Assembly (NCBI RefSeq): GCF_028765165.1
Contig: NZ_JARADB010000007.1
Location: forward strand, 186,001 to 250,000
Direction: 5' to 3'
Length of the DNA stretch: 64,000 nt
Source of the DNA: Paenibacillus sp. MAHUQ-63
Lineage (GTDB): Bacteria > Bacillota > Bacilli > Paenibacillales > NBRC-103111
The translations under genes were made by a program, and so were the position numbers. The notes beneath the pieces are model-generated. The model ran no database searches. It saw only the letters and a program-made list of their open reading frames with translations, and had not been told where the DNA came from. Positions 1-6,959 of the stretch are shown here, one piece after another. The stretch's first letter is position 1, and the number at the start of each line of letters is the position of its first letter.

Positions 1-841
1 CGCGCGTGAACATGAATTCCCATACGAACGCGGCGCTTTTATTTTTGAGCGCATTCATATTCAGCGGCTGAGCCGTTTCTACGATGGAGCAAATGATGCC
101 TTGCGGTACGATGGCCTCCGCCATGTTCTGCCAATGCTGATCGGTGCTGTTCAGGCAAAAGATATAGTCAACGCCGGACATGCCGAGAGCTTTCAACTGA
201 GAGACGAAAGCTTCCTGATGGTTGATGATGTGATCGGCCCCCATAGAGGTCGCCCACTGTGCCGATTCCGGCCGCGAAGCGGTGCCGATAACGGTCAATC
301 CGGCATGTTTGGCCAATTGAATGGCAATGGAGCCCACGCCGCCGGCAGCGCCGATGATCAAGATCGTGCGGCCCGCATTGTCCGCTGCGCTGCGGGAGAC
401 GCCAAGCCGATCAAACAGCCCCTCCCAAGCGGTAATGGCTGTCAAGGGGAGTGCCGCCGCTTCGGCGAAATCCAGCGATGCCGGCTTCCTGCCCACGATT
501 CGCTCATCGACGAGATGGAACTCGCTATTGCCGCCCGGGCGTGTAATGCTGCCTGCGTAGTAAACCTCATCGCCCGGCTTGAACAACGTGCAATCCGGTC
601 CGGTTGCCGTCACGATGCCGGCGACGTCCCACCCCAGAATGCGCGGAGCTTCCTCTTTCCTGTCTTTGGGAGCGCGGACTTTCGTATCTACCGGATTCAC
701 GGAAATGGCTTTCACGCTGACGAGCAGATCTCTGCCCATGGGTACCGGTTTCTCTATGTGGACGTCGATCAGGCTTTCCGGATGCTCGATGCTCAAATAT
801 TGATAAAGTCCTACTGCTTTCATCGTTTCTTTGGTTGTCAT
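1..841 (-). CDS. Quinone oxidoreductase-like (zinc-type alcohol dehydrogenase family) protein, 3' end outside window
   Basis: The reverse strand reads open from an ATG at 841 to the window edge, about 280 codons, so the C-terminus is missing. An AAGGAG ribosome site lies just upstream. The N-terminal GroES-like part contains SVKAISVNPVDTKVR, and the nucleotide-binding part has a glycine-rich IIGAAGGVGSIAIQLAKHAG. Both are typical of medium-chain dehydrogenases of the quinone oxidoreductase group, which use NADPH to reduce quinones or reactive enones in the cytoplasm. The cysteine and histidine pattern of a catalytic zinc site is not evident. It is divergent from an HxlR regulator, the usual arrangement for electrophile- or quinone-inducible reductases. 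Substrate unknown. Confidence 0.85.
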   Translation of the reverse strand, partial: MTTKETMKAVGLYQYLSIEHPESLIDVHIEKPVPMGRDLLVSVKAISVNPVDTKVRAPKDRKEEAPRILGWDVAGIVTATGPDCTLFKPGDEVYYAGSITRPGGNSEFHLVDERIVGRKPASLDFAEAAALPLTAITAWEGLFDRLGVSRSAADNAGRTILIIGAAGGVGSIAIQLAKHAGLTVIGTASRPESAQWATSMGADHIINHQEAFVSQLKALGMSGVDYIFCLNSTDQHWQNMAEAIVPQGIICSIVETAQPLNMNALKNKSAAFVWEFMFTR

Positions 842-912
842 AAGGTCATCTCCTTACAAATAGTAGTTATCTGTTGTCAGTTTAGCTCATTCGTTCTAAA
901 ATAGGAAGTACG

Positions 913-924
913 CACATTCATGTG
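913..924. promoter_or_regulatory. Possible HxlR operator in the divergent intergenic region
   Basis: A short dyad, CACAT-TC-ATGTG, lies between the divergent oxidoreductase and HxlR genes. It is flanked by looser repeats (AGTAC on one side, GTAGT on the other). HxlR proteins bind such dyads between divergent genes. The assignment rests on position and symmetry only. Confidence 0.25.
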
Positions 925-963
925 ATGTAGTATCAATTTATATACTGTGAGGTGGTTAGTCAC

Positions 964-1335
964 ATGCGTGATCGGAAAAGCGGCTATGGCAGCGAGGGAA
1001 ATATGGAAGGTTGCCCCGTTGAATTTACACTGGATATTATCGGAGGCAAATGGAAGGGCGTGCTGCTGTATCATTTGATTGACGGCACCAAAAGATTCAA
1101 TGAATTCAAACGAATCTGTCCGTCCATTTCCCAGAGAATGCTGACCTTGCAGCTGCGGGAGCTGGAGGAGGACGGCATCGTGCACCGTGAGGTGTATCAT
1201 CAAGTACCGCCGAAAGTTGAATATTCGCTGACGGAGTTTGGCCGGACGTTAACGCCGATTCTGCTGCTCATGAAAGAATGGGGAAGCCAATATAAGAAAA
1301 ATTCAGAATGTTCCCTCTCCCTGGAGCGAACTTGA
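964..1335 (+). CDS. HxlR-family winged-helix transcriptional regulator
   Basis: A 123-residue protein spanning the HxlR domain: GCPVEFTLDIIGGKWKG at the start, then SQRMLTLQLRELEEDGIV in the recognition region and the wing segment KVEYSLTEFGRTL. The ATG at 964 is preferred because the purine-rich GTGAGGTGG ends 8 bases upstream. A GTG at 952 in the same frame overlaps that site. The family includes the redox and quinone sensors YodB and CatR and the formaldehyde sensor HxlR. The cysteine before Pro at the domain start matches the position of the sensing cysteine in YodB-type members. It probably represses the divergent oxidoreductase. Effector not determinable. Confidence 0.87.
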   Translation: MRDRKSGYGSEGNMEGCPVEFTLDIIGGKWKGVLLYHLIDGTKRFNEFKRICPSISQRMLTLQLRELEEDGIVHREVYHQVPPKVEYSLTEFGRTLTPILLLMKEWGSQYKKNSECSLSLERT

Positions 1336-1509
1336 ACTCGCCAGCCTGCGCCAATCGAAAGGTTGGTTTTTCATTTCAGGTAATATTATCTTTTCTCTAG
1401 CAGATACCAGTCGTGTCGATTTTTGTGGTAGACTAGTAGAGAGAAACCGAGGTGCAATCTTTCCTGTATTGCGATCGGTTGAGCTTAGGCAGGATGGTGC
1501 TGTAATCGA

Positions 1510-3015
1510 ATGAGAATGACGAATATGCTGCATTTCACGGAAAACCACAGGTTTTGTGTAAACCGTGAGTTTTCTTTGAGCAGTTTGGATTATAAAATGC
1601 TGGCGATGATGTACCAGCCGATGATCGGCGGTTTGTCGATCTCTCTCTATCAAGCTCTCTATCAGCAAATGAGCGCGGAAAAAGTCGGATTTTCGCCGCT
1701 GGAGCAGCAGCGGAAATTGTTTTTGCTGCTGGATCTGGAGCAGGGTGAGCGGGGCCGCAAGTATTTGATCGAGCAGTCTTCCAAGCTGGAGGCGATCGGC
1801 CTTCTGCAGACAACCCGCAAATTTTTGCCGGAGGAAGAGGATTATATCTTCGTTTATACCTTGTTTCCGCCGCTCGGACCTAATGAGTTTTTCCGGAATC
1901 AGCATTTGACCCTGCTGCTGCGGGACAAGGTCGGCAAGTTCATGCTGCTCTCTCTGCGGGAAGACTTGCTGGCGCCGGAGCCTGTGGAATGCCGCGATGC
2001 CAGTGAAGAGAATTTATCCGTTCCCTTCTATGAGCTGTTCCGTCTGAATACGCAGGTCGTCGACTACGAATTGGAACAAGCGCTGTACGAGGCTTCGGCC
2101 AGCAAGCAGGGGGAAGCGCGTCTGGACGTAACGACCAAAGGGTTCCAATATGCCGACATTATTATGCGGTTTCCGCGCGGATCGGGCAATCGGGTATTCG
2201 TCGAAGCGCTCAAGCATAAGCCGGACCAGATGGCGGCCATTAATATCGTAGCGAAGAAGTACAACTTGTCCCTCCAAGAAACGTGCCGGTTGCTGGATGA
2301 AGACGGAGCGTTCTCGGAAGACGGGGAGCTGCAGATGGATTTGATGCAGTATAATGCGAACCTGTTCTACCGCCAGAGCAAGAAGCGCGACGAGGAGCGA
2401 GAGCGAACGTTATCCAGAGCGGAGGAGGCCGGATCCGACGCTTCGCAAGAGATGCCGGAAGAGAAGTCCGTGGAGATGGCCTATTACTTGGAAGTGCCGC
2501 AGCAGCTGCGCGGCGAATGCACGGATCATCAATACAATTACATTATGCGTAACGAGCCGTATACGGCAGTCCTGAAGATGTTCTTTACCCAGGGCTCCAT
2601 ACCGGACGGCGTACTTAACATATTCGAGAAGATCGACCTGAATTACAAATTGAAGGAAGAAGTGATCAACGTGTTGATTCACTTCCTGCACATCGACCGC
2701 CGTTCATGGGCGAAATCTTCGATCGAGGCCGTTGCTTCGGATATGCTGGGCAAACAAATACTTACTTACGAACAAGCCGTAGAGTATGTGCGCGAGAAGA
2801 TCAGCTACAAACAGAAAGCGGCATCCAAAGTAGAGGCCGCCAAGTCGGGCGGTTCTGCGACAAGAGGCCGTCAAGGCAAGACGCAGAAGCCGCATATCCC
2901 CATAGCCGTACCGGATGCCGAGACGGTAGCTTCCTCCCGTTTGTCCGAGGAAGAGATGGAGGCCGCCAGAAGGATGGCAAGAAAGCTGGATGAGCGCTTT
3001 AACCGTAAGAGCTGA
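1510..3015 (+). CDS. dnaB: Replication initiation and membrane attachment protein DnaB
   Basis: A 501-residue protein close in length to Bacillus DnaB (about 470). It carries the N-terminal winged-helix region (FSLSSLDYKMLAMMYQPMIGG) and, near residues 380-430, the DnaD/DnaB-type helical domain (YKLKEEVINVLIHFLH). With DnaD and DnaI it loads the replicative helicase DnaC at oriC and at restart sites, and tethers the origin to the membrane. The C-terminal tail is basic and probably disordered. The start is uncertain: ATGs at 1510, 1516 and 1525 are in frame, and only a weak AGGATGG lies upstream. dnaI follows after 42 bases, so the two form an operon. No nrdR is found upstream, unlike in Bacillus subtilis. 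Confidence 0.93.
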   Translation: MRMTNMLHFTENHRFCVNREFSLSSLDYKMLAMMYQPMIGGLSISLYQALYQQMSAEKVGFSPLEQQRKLFLLLDLEQGERGRKYLIEQSSKLEAIGLLQTTRKFLPEEEDYIFVYTLFPPLGPNEFFRNQHLTLLLRDKVGKFMLLSLREDLLAPEPVECRDASEENLSVPFYELFRLNTQVVDYELEQALYEASASKQGEARLDVTTKGFQYADIIMRFPRGSGNRVFVEALKHKPDQMAAINIVAKKYNLSLQETCRLLDEDGAFSEDGELQMDLMQYNANLFYRQSKKRDEERERTLSRAEEAGSDASQEMPEEKSVEMAYYLEVPQQLRGECTDHQYNYIMRNEPYTAVLKMFFTQGSIPDGVLNIFEKIDLNYKLKEEVINVLIHFLHIDRRSWAKSSIEAVASDMLGKQILTYEQAVEYVREKISYKQKAASKVEAAKSGGSATRGRQGKTQKPHIPIAVPDAETVASSRLSEEEMEAARRMARKLDERFNRKS

Positions 3016-3057
3016 CGAATCCACAGCAAGATCATTTGGAGGAGGTGCCGCTAACCA

Positions 3058-4011
3058 ATGGAATCCCTGTCACACATTCTTAAATCCATGCCTGATTCGG
3101 AATGGAAACGGAAGGCGGAAGTCAAGATCAAGGCGGTTCTGGATGATCCGCTGATTCATAAGTTTCGCCAGAAGTATGCCTTCGTCGATGATTACGCCGT
3201 CAAGATCAATATGAACAAGCTGTACCAATATGTGACCGAGTTCAAGACCTGCTCGAATTGTCCCGGTCTGGACAACTGCCCGAACGATATGACGGGGCAT
3301 TATACGATGCTGAGCGCGAGTACGGATCAGGACAAAGTTTTTATTCATGAAGAGAAAGTGGCGTGCAAGAAATTCATCGCCAAGCAGCTGCAGGATGCCA
3401 TCTCTTCCCGCATCCGCACCTTTCACGTGGATCCCAGGATGATTACGAGAAGCTACTCGTTCGAGGAGATTCTCGAGACCGATTGGGACCGGGCGAAGGC
3501 CGTCATGAAGATCAATGATTACGTGAATGAAACGATGGAGAACGGTCTGCAGACGCGCGGTCTTTACTTATCCGGCATGTTCGGCACGGGCAAGACGTTC
3601 CTTATGGGCTATATGCTGCACCAGCTGGCCAAAGTCGGCATGACCGGGGCGATCGTGTATATGCCGGATTTCGCCGAGGATTTGAAGGGCATGTTCCAGG
3701 AGCCTTCCAAGTTGAAGGAAACGATCGATCTGCTCAAAGAGACGGATCTGCTCGTGTTCGACGATATCGGCGCGGAGAATCTGAATCCGTGGCTTCGCGA
3801 CCATGTCATCGGCGCGATTGTCAACCACCGCATGAACCGGAAGCCGACGTTCTTCACGTCCAATTACGCGCTGAACGACCTCGAGAAGCATTTCAGCTTC
3901 ACGAATAAGGATGGCGACGAAGAGTTCAAAGGCCAGCGGATTATGGACCGAATCCGGCCGTTCGTCGATGTCATCGAAGTGCTTGGCACGAATAAGCGGG
4001 GCAAGGCGTAG
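3058..4011 (+). CDS. dnaI: Primosomal protein DnaI, helicase loader
   Basis: A 317-residue AAA+ ATPase. The N-terminal helicase-binding domain has a zinc site (TCSNCPGLDNCPND, cysteines at 65, 68 and 74, with further ligand candidates downstream). Walker A is GMFGTGKT near residues 173-180 and Walker B is LLVFDDIGAE at 231-240. DnaI opens and loads the hexameric helicase DnaC onto single-stranded DNA together with DnaB and DnaD. GGAGGAGG lies 12 bases before the ATG. It is cotranscribed with dnaB, and an intrinsic terminator follows. In Bacillus subtilis ytxC and thrS follow dnaI; here the neighbours differ. Confidence 0.96.
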   Translation: MESLSHILKSMPDSEWKRKAEVKIKAVLDDPLIHKFRQKYAFVDDYAVKINMNKLYQYVTEFKTCSNCPGLDNCPNDMTGHYTMLSASTDQDKVFIHEEKVACKKFIAKQLQDAISSRIRTFHVDPRMITRSYSFEEILETDWDRAKAVMKINDYVNETMENGLQTRGLYLSGMFGTGKTFLMGYMLHQLAKVGMTGAIVYMPDFAEDLKGMFQEPSKLKETIDLLKETDLLVFDDIGAENLNPWLRDHVIGAIVNHRMNRKPTFFTSNYALNDLEKHFSFTNKDGDEEFKGQRIMDRIRPFVDVIEVLGTNKRGKA

Positions 4012-4060
4012 TATTTGGCTCCTAGCCGAAGAAAACCCTTCAAATTCAGAGATATGTAAG

Positions 4061-4093
4061 AGAAAGCCGCCTAGCTTGAATAGGCGGCTTTCT
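4061..4093 (+). terminator. Intrinsic terminator of dnaB-dnaI
   Basis: A 13-base-pair stem (AGAAAGCCGCCTA with its complement) closes a 7-base loop and ends in TTTCTT. It lies 50 bases after the dnaI stop. Confidence 0.85.
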
Positions 4094-4142
4094 TATTTGG
4101 ACTGGTTTTGCTTGGAAGCCGGCATTCTTTCCTGCCGGCTGG

Positions 4143-4329
4143 TAACTGGAAAAACTCCAGTTATTTCAATCTGGATTAGGCTTTTTTGAGGGAATAGCAG
4201 GAATTTCGCCCGCTAAAAAAAGCGATTCAGGGTCGATTGCAGGTAATTCCGCGGAAATAGCAGGAGATTTTCCAGTTAACTGGCGGCGAAAGCTGCTTGA
4301 TGATGGAATAACTGGAGAAATTCCAGTTA
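4143..4329. repeat. Intergenic element bounded by TAACTGGA/TCCAGTTA palindromes
   Basis: TAACTGGA and TCCAGTTA separated by 5 bases occur at 4143-4163 and again at 4309-4329, with a third partial copy (TCCAGTTAACTGG) at about 4270-4282. Between them AATAGCAGGA recurs twice. The layout suggests a mobile or structural intergenic repeat of about 190 bases. The rest of this gene-free stretch (4330-4581) holds no gene or site I can support. Confidence 0.6.
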
Positions 4330-4581
4330 CACTGTGTCTGGGCCCGACGTTCAAGGATTCATGGGCCGAGATATTGGATTCCCGGACGTTGTGAGGCCAA
4401 AGTTTGACTATCTAGCATCCATCGGCGTACCCGTTGGGGGCGCTATTGGTCTTTGTGCATCAATATGTGCTGCTGTTTATCTTGCGTGCAACTGTATGCC
4501 CTTGAGCCACTGGGTAACCACGTACCGCTATGTGATACTGTGCTCATTTTAGGCACCCAAGTGGTTCGAAGGGTCTTCTGT

Positions 4582-5586
4582 TTATTGCTTTTTGAGCTTC
4601 TCCAGCTGCGTCGTTACGTTCTCGATCATCTGTACGAAGGAGGTGAGCTCTTGGGCGCTGGCCGCCTGAGTACGGGCGTAGTGCGTCGTCTCCTCCGAGC
4701 CTTTCTGAACGAGCTCGAGCTTCTTCGTGATCAGCTTCAGCTTCTCCTGAATTGTGTTCAGCGCTTCCCGAGAATTCGTAGCCAGCTTGCGCACTTCGTT
4801 GGCGACGACTTCAAAGCCGCGCCCATGCTCGCCGGAACGGGCTGCTTCAATGGCTGCGTTGAGTCCGAGCAGATGCGTCTGATCGGAGATTTCTTTCATG
4901 ACGGAGCCCATCTTGGAGATATCCTTGATTTCATGCTGCAACTCGTCAATACGTATATTGGATTGATCCTGCGACTCCGCCGTCTTGATCGCCGTATCGG
5001 CTACGGTCTGGGAGCTGCCGCCAAGTTCGACCATCATGGAAGCCAGGTCTTGCACGGCCCCGGAGATGGTCGTCAGCATTGTATCCTGCTCGTCCACAAG
5101 CCTTTGAATCTTCAGCTTCTCATCATACTCGTAGGCTTCCAGCACAAGCTGGCTGTCCAGGTTGAACATCTTGCTAAGCGAATGGATAACGTGAACCCAC
5201 TCTTCGGGCATAAGGGTTTTAAAATGTTTCGAAGCAATGTCGGTATATTTCAAATAAGTGCCCAAGTACCAGGAGGTTGTTAGGCCGATACGGGAATGGA
5301 CTTTGCCGATAAAGAGCCGTCTCTCGATATACTCATCATCCATCACGCCGGAAGCCATGGAGAGGAAGTACCAGCGCTGCGTTTCTTTGAGCCGGTCAAT
5401 CGTACTGTGCTGCTGAATAATGGCAAGAAGCTCAGGAACCTCGATAATATCCGCATACAACTCATCGACAAGCTGGTTGACGACCGTTTGGAATGCTTCT
5501 TCCTTGCTGTGCAGTAGTTCTAGATCCGCATTCGTTAATCCGATGTAAGTAATGAGTTTCTGACGTGCTGCTTGAACTTTGATCAT
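4582..5586 (-). CDS. Globin-coupled sensor / soluble methyl-accepting chemotaxis protein (HemAT-like)
   Basis: A 334-residue protein without membrane segments. Residues 1-170 form a sensor globin: FIGKVHSRIGL carries the likely proximal haem histidine (H97), followed by TTSWYLGTYLKYTD, as in HemAT. Residues 185-334 are a short coiled-coil signalling domain whose hairpin tip is LGLNAAIEAARSGEHGRGF. HemAT proteins bind oxygen and signal to CheA/CheW in the cytoplasm. This one is about 100 residues shorter than Bacillus HemAT (432), so its helical bundle is unusually short. AAGGAG lies 13 bases before the ATG. It stands alone, on the same strand as yqzM but separated from it by a terminator. Confidence 0.9.
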   Translation of the reverse strand: MIKVQAARQKLITYIGLTNADLELLHSKEEAFQTVVNQLVDELYADIIEVPELLAIIQQHSTIDRLKETQRWYFLSMASGVMDDEYIERRLFIGKVHSRIGLTTSWYLGTYLKYTDIASKHFKTLMPEEWVHVIHSLSKMFNLDSQLVLEAYEYDEKLKIQRLVDEQDTMLTTISGAVQDLASMMVELGGSSQTVADTAIKTAESQDQSNIRIDELQHEIKDISKMGSVMKEISDQTHLLGLNAAIEAARSGEHGRGFEVVANEVRKLATNSREALNTIQEKLKLITKKLELVQKGSEETTHYARTQAASAQELTSFVQMIENVTTQLEKLKKQ

Positions 5587-5617
5587 TTGAATCGATAGTC
5601 TCCTTAGTGGTCTAATG

Positions 5618-5653
5618 AAAAAACCGCCTTACACAGCTGTGCAAAGCGGTTTT
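5618..5653 (-). terminator. Intrinsic terminator of yqzM
   Basis: Read on the reverse strand, AAAACCGC and GCGGTTTT close a stem with one bulge, containing an inner CACAGCTGTG hairpin, and end in a run of T. It separates yqzM from the globin sensor. Confidence 0.75.
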
Positions 5654-5670
5654 GTAAGGCTAGTATGAGC

Positions 5671-5814
5671 CTATTTCATAACTTGAATGGCTGTTGCAAC
5701 GATTGCAATGATGAACAAAATGCCAAAGAACACGCCGAATCCGATACCTACATCCATGAAATCGTTGCGCGGCTCTTCATACACGTGAAGCTCAGGGTGT
5801 TTAGGATCGCTCAT
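5671..5814 (-). CDS. yqzM: YqzM-family small membrane protein
   Basis: A 47-residue protein: a polar N-terminus (MSDPKHPELHVYEEPRNDF) and one membrane segment (VGIGFGVFFGILFIIAIVA). Size and the RNDFMDVGIGFG motif match the YqzM family of Bacillales, whose function is unknown. An open frame runs on upstream to 5913, but the ATG at 5814 has a strong AGGGGGT ribosome site 6 bases upstream, so the short form is preferred. The ribosome site complements the C-rich end of the small-RNA candidates described elsewhere in this window. Confidence 0.85.
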   Translation of the reverse strand: MSDPKHPELHVYEEPRNDFMDVGIGFGVFFGILFIIAIVATAIQVMK

Positions 5815-5946
5815 GTGGTTACCCCCTAACGTCCGACATTCGAAGTTTAAGCTTAGTATACCCAAATTCGTCGAAACTTGTAAAGGTGATGGAAGTGACA
5901 ATTGTGCAAACAATAACAGACAGCAGCGGAAAATGCAAAATAAATC

Positions 5947-5978
5947 TTGACTCTGACATTAGTGTTATGGTTTACAAT
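5947..5978 (+). promoter_or_regulatory. Promoter with 20-base spacer, MerR type
   Basis: TTGACT (5947-5952) and TACAAT (5973-5978) are separated by 20 bases. MerR activators act on promoters with 19-20 base spacers that they untwist. The spacer contains ACA and TGT arms around TTAG, a partial dyad. It sits just ahead of the merR-type gene and suggests autoregulation. Confidence 0.5.
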
Positions 5979-6023
5979 AAAATCATCCTTACTTGATCAA
6001 GGAAAAGGAAAAAGGTGAAAGCC

Positions 6024-6407
6024 ATGCGGATTAGTGAGTTATCCAAGCTGACCGGCGCCAGTATTCGTTCTTTACGGTACTACGAAGCCAAAGGGCTGAT
6101 CGCTACGCAGCGGGAGGAGAACGGGTACCGGGTCTTCAACCAAATGGCCGTTGAGCGCGTCAAAACCATTCAATTCTATTTGAGCCTCGGCTTTACGACC
6201 GAACAGATCGAAAGCTTCCTGAACTGTGTCATGAAGAATCAGGAGTCGCTCTGCGACGATCTGCTGCCACTCTACACGGAGAAGCTGCAGGACATCGAGA
6301 GACAGATGGAAATGCTCCAAATGCTCCAAGCGAACTTGAAGGACCGCATCTCGTATATCGAGCAGCAGAGACTTCAAGGTTTGCCCGTAGAACTGCCTGC
6401 CAAGTAA
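6024..6407 (+). CDS. MerR-family transcriptional regulator
   Basis: A 127-residue protein. The N-terminal MerR DNA-binding domain reads MRISELSKLTGASIRSLRYY and continues with EAKGLI. A C-terminal coiled coil (residues 75-118) follows. Cysteines occur in FLNCVMKNQESLCDD, between the DNA-binding domain and the coil, so thiol sensing is possible. The ATG at 6024 is chosen because AAGGTG lies 7 bases upstream; a GTG at 6015 overlaps that site. It precedes trxA by 139 bases, but trxA has its own promoter. The effector and regulon are unknown. Confidence 0.85.
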   Translation: MRISELSKLTGASIRSLRYYEAKGLIATQREENGYRVFNQMAVERVKTIQFYLSLGFTTEQIESFLNCVMKNQESLCDDLLPLYTEKLQDIERQMEMLQMLQANLKDRISYIEQQRLQGLPVELPAK

Positions 6408-6443
6408 TTGGCGCGGCATCCGGTTTGCTAACTTATGGCTTGG

Positions 6444-6471
6444 TTGAAAAGGGCTATAGGTGTGGTATACT
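6444..6471 (+). promoter_or_regulatory. SigA-type promoter of trxA
   Basis: TTGAAA (6444-6449) and TATACT (6466-6471) are separated by 16 bases, about 75 bases before the trxA start. Confidence 0.65.
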
Positions 6472-6546
6472 TTACATGTTGACGTTCATCGGTAGACTAT
6501 CACTACTTGATGTTATACAACCATTCATTAGAAGGAGGAAACTATC

Positions 6547-6861
6547 ATGGCAATTGTGAATGTTTCTGATAACAGCTTTAAAGCTGAAGTTGAAAGCGAA
6601 GGTACAGTACTTGTAGACTTCTGGGCACCTTGGTGCGGACCTTGCAAAATGATCGCTCCTGTTCTGGAAGAGCTGGATAAAGAAGTGGAATCTTTGAAAA
6701 TCGCGAAAGTGAACGTGGATGACAATCCGGAATCCGCAGCTCGCTTCGGTGTAATGAGCATCCCGACGCTGATCGTGTTCAAAGACGGACAGCCGGTTGA
6801 TAAAGTGGTTGGTTTCCAATCCAAAGACTCTTTGAAAAATGTAGTATCCCGTCATCAATAA
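6547..6861 (+). CDS. trxA: Thioredoxin
   Basis: A 104-residue thioredoxin with the active site APWCGPCKM (C30 and C33), the cis-proline loop MSIPTLIVF and the usual single-domain length. It reduces protein disulfides in the cytoplasm and is recycled by thioredoxin reductase. A strong GAAGGAGG ribosome site precedes the ATG. It is transcribed as a single gene between its own promoter and a terminator. A MerR regulator with candidate redox cysteines lies just upstream, as is uvrC downstream. Confidence 0.98.
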   Translation: MAIVNVSDNSFKAEVESEGTVLVDFWAPWCGPCKMIAPVLEELDKEVESLKIAKVNVDDNPESAARFGVMSIPTLIVFKDGQPVDKVVGFQSKDSLKNVVSRHQ

Positions 6862-6892
6862 TTGATTCAAATTAGAAACAATTGTTCGTGTG

Positions 6893-6935
6893 AAAAAGCT
6901 CTTTTTCTGCTATGCTGAAAAGGAGCTTTTTTTTT
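6893..6935 (+). terminator. Intrinsic terminator of trxA
   Basis: AAAAAGCTC pairs with GAGCTTTTT around an inner CTTTTT/GAAAAGG stem, and the right arm runs into 9 T. It ends only about 25 bases before the uvrC start. Confidence 0.8.
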
Positions 6936-6959
6936 GTGCGCGAAAGGAGATTTGGAAAC

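Noticed and set aside
4334..4552. 72-residue frame after dnaI
   Set aside because: No ribosome site, no family resemblance and unlike local coding sequence.
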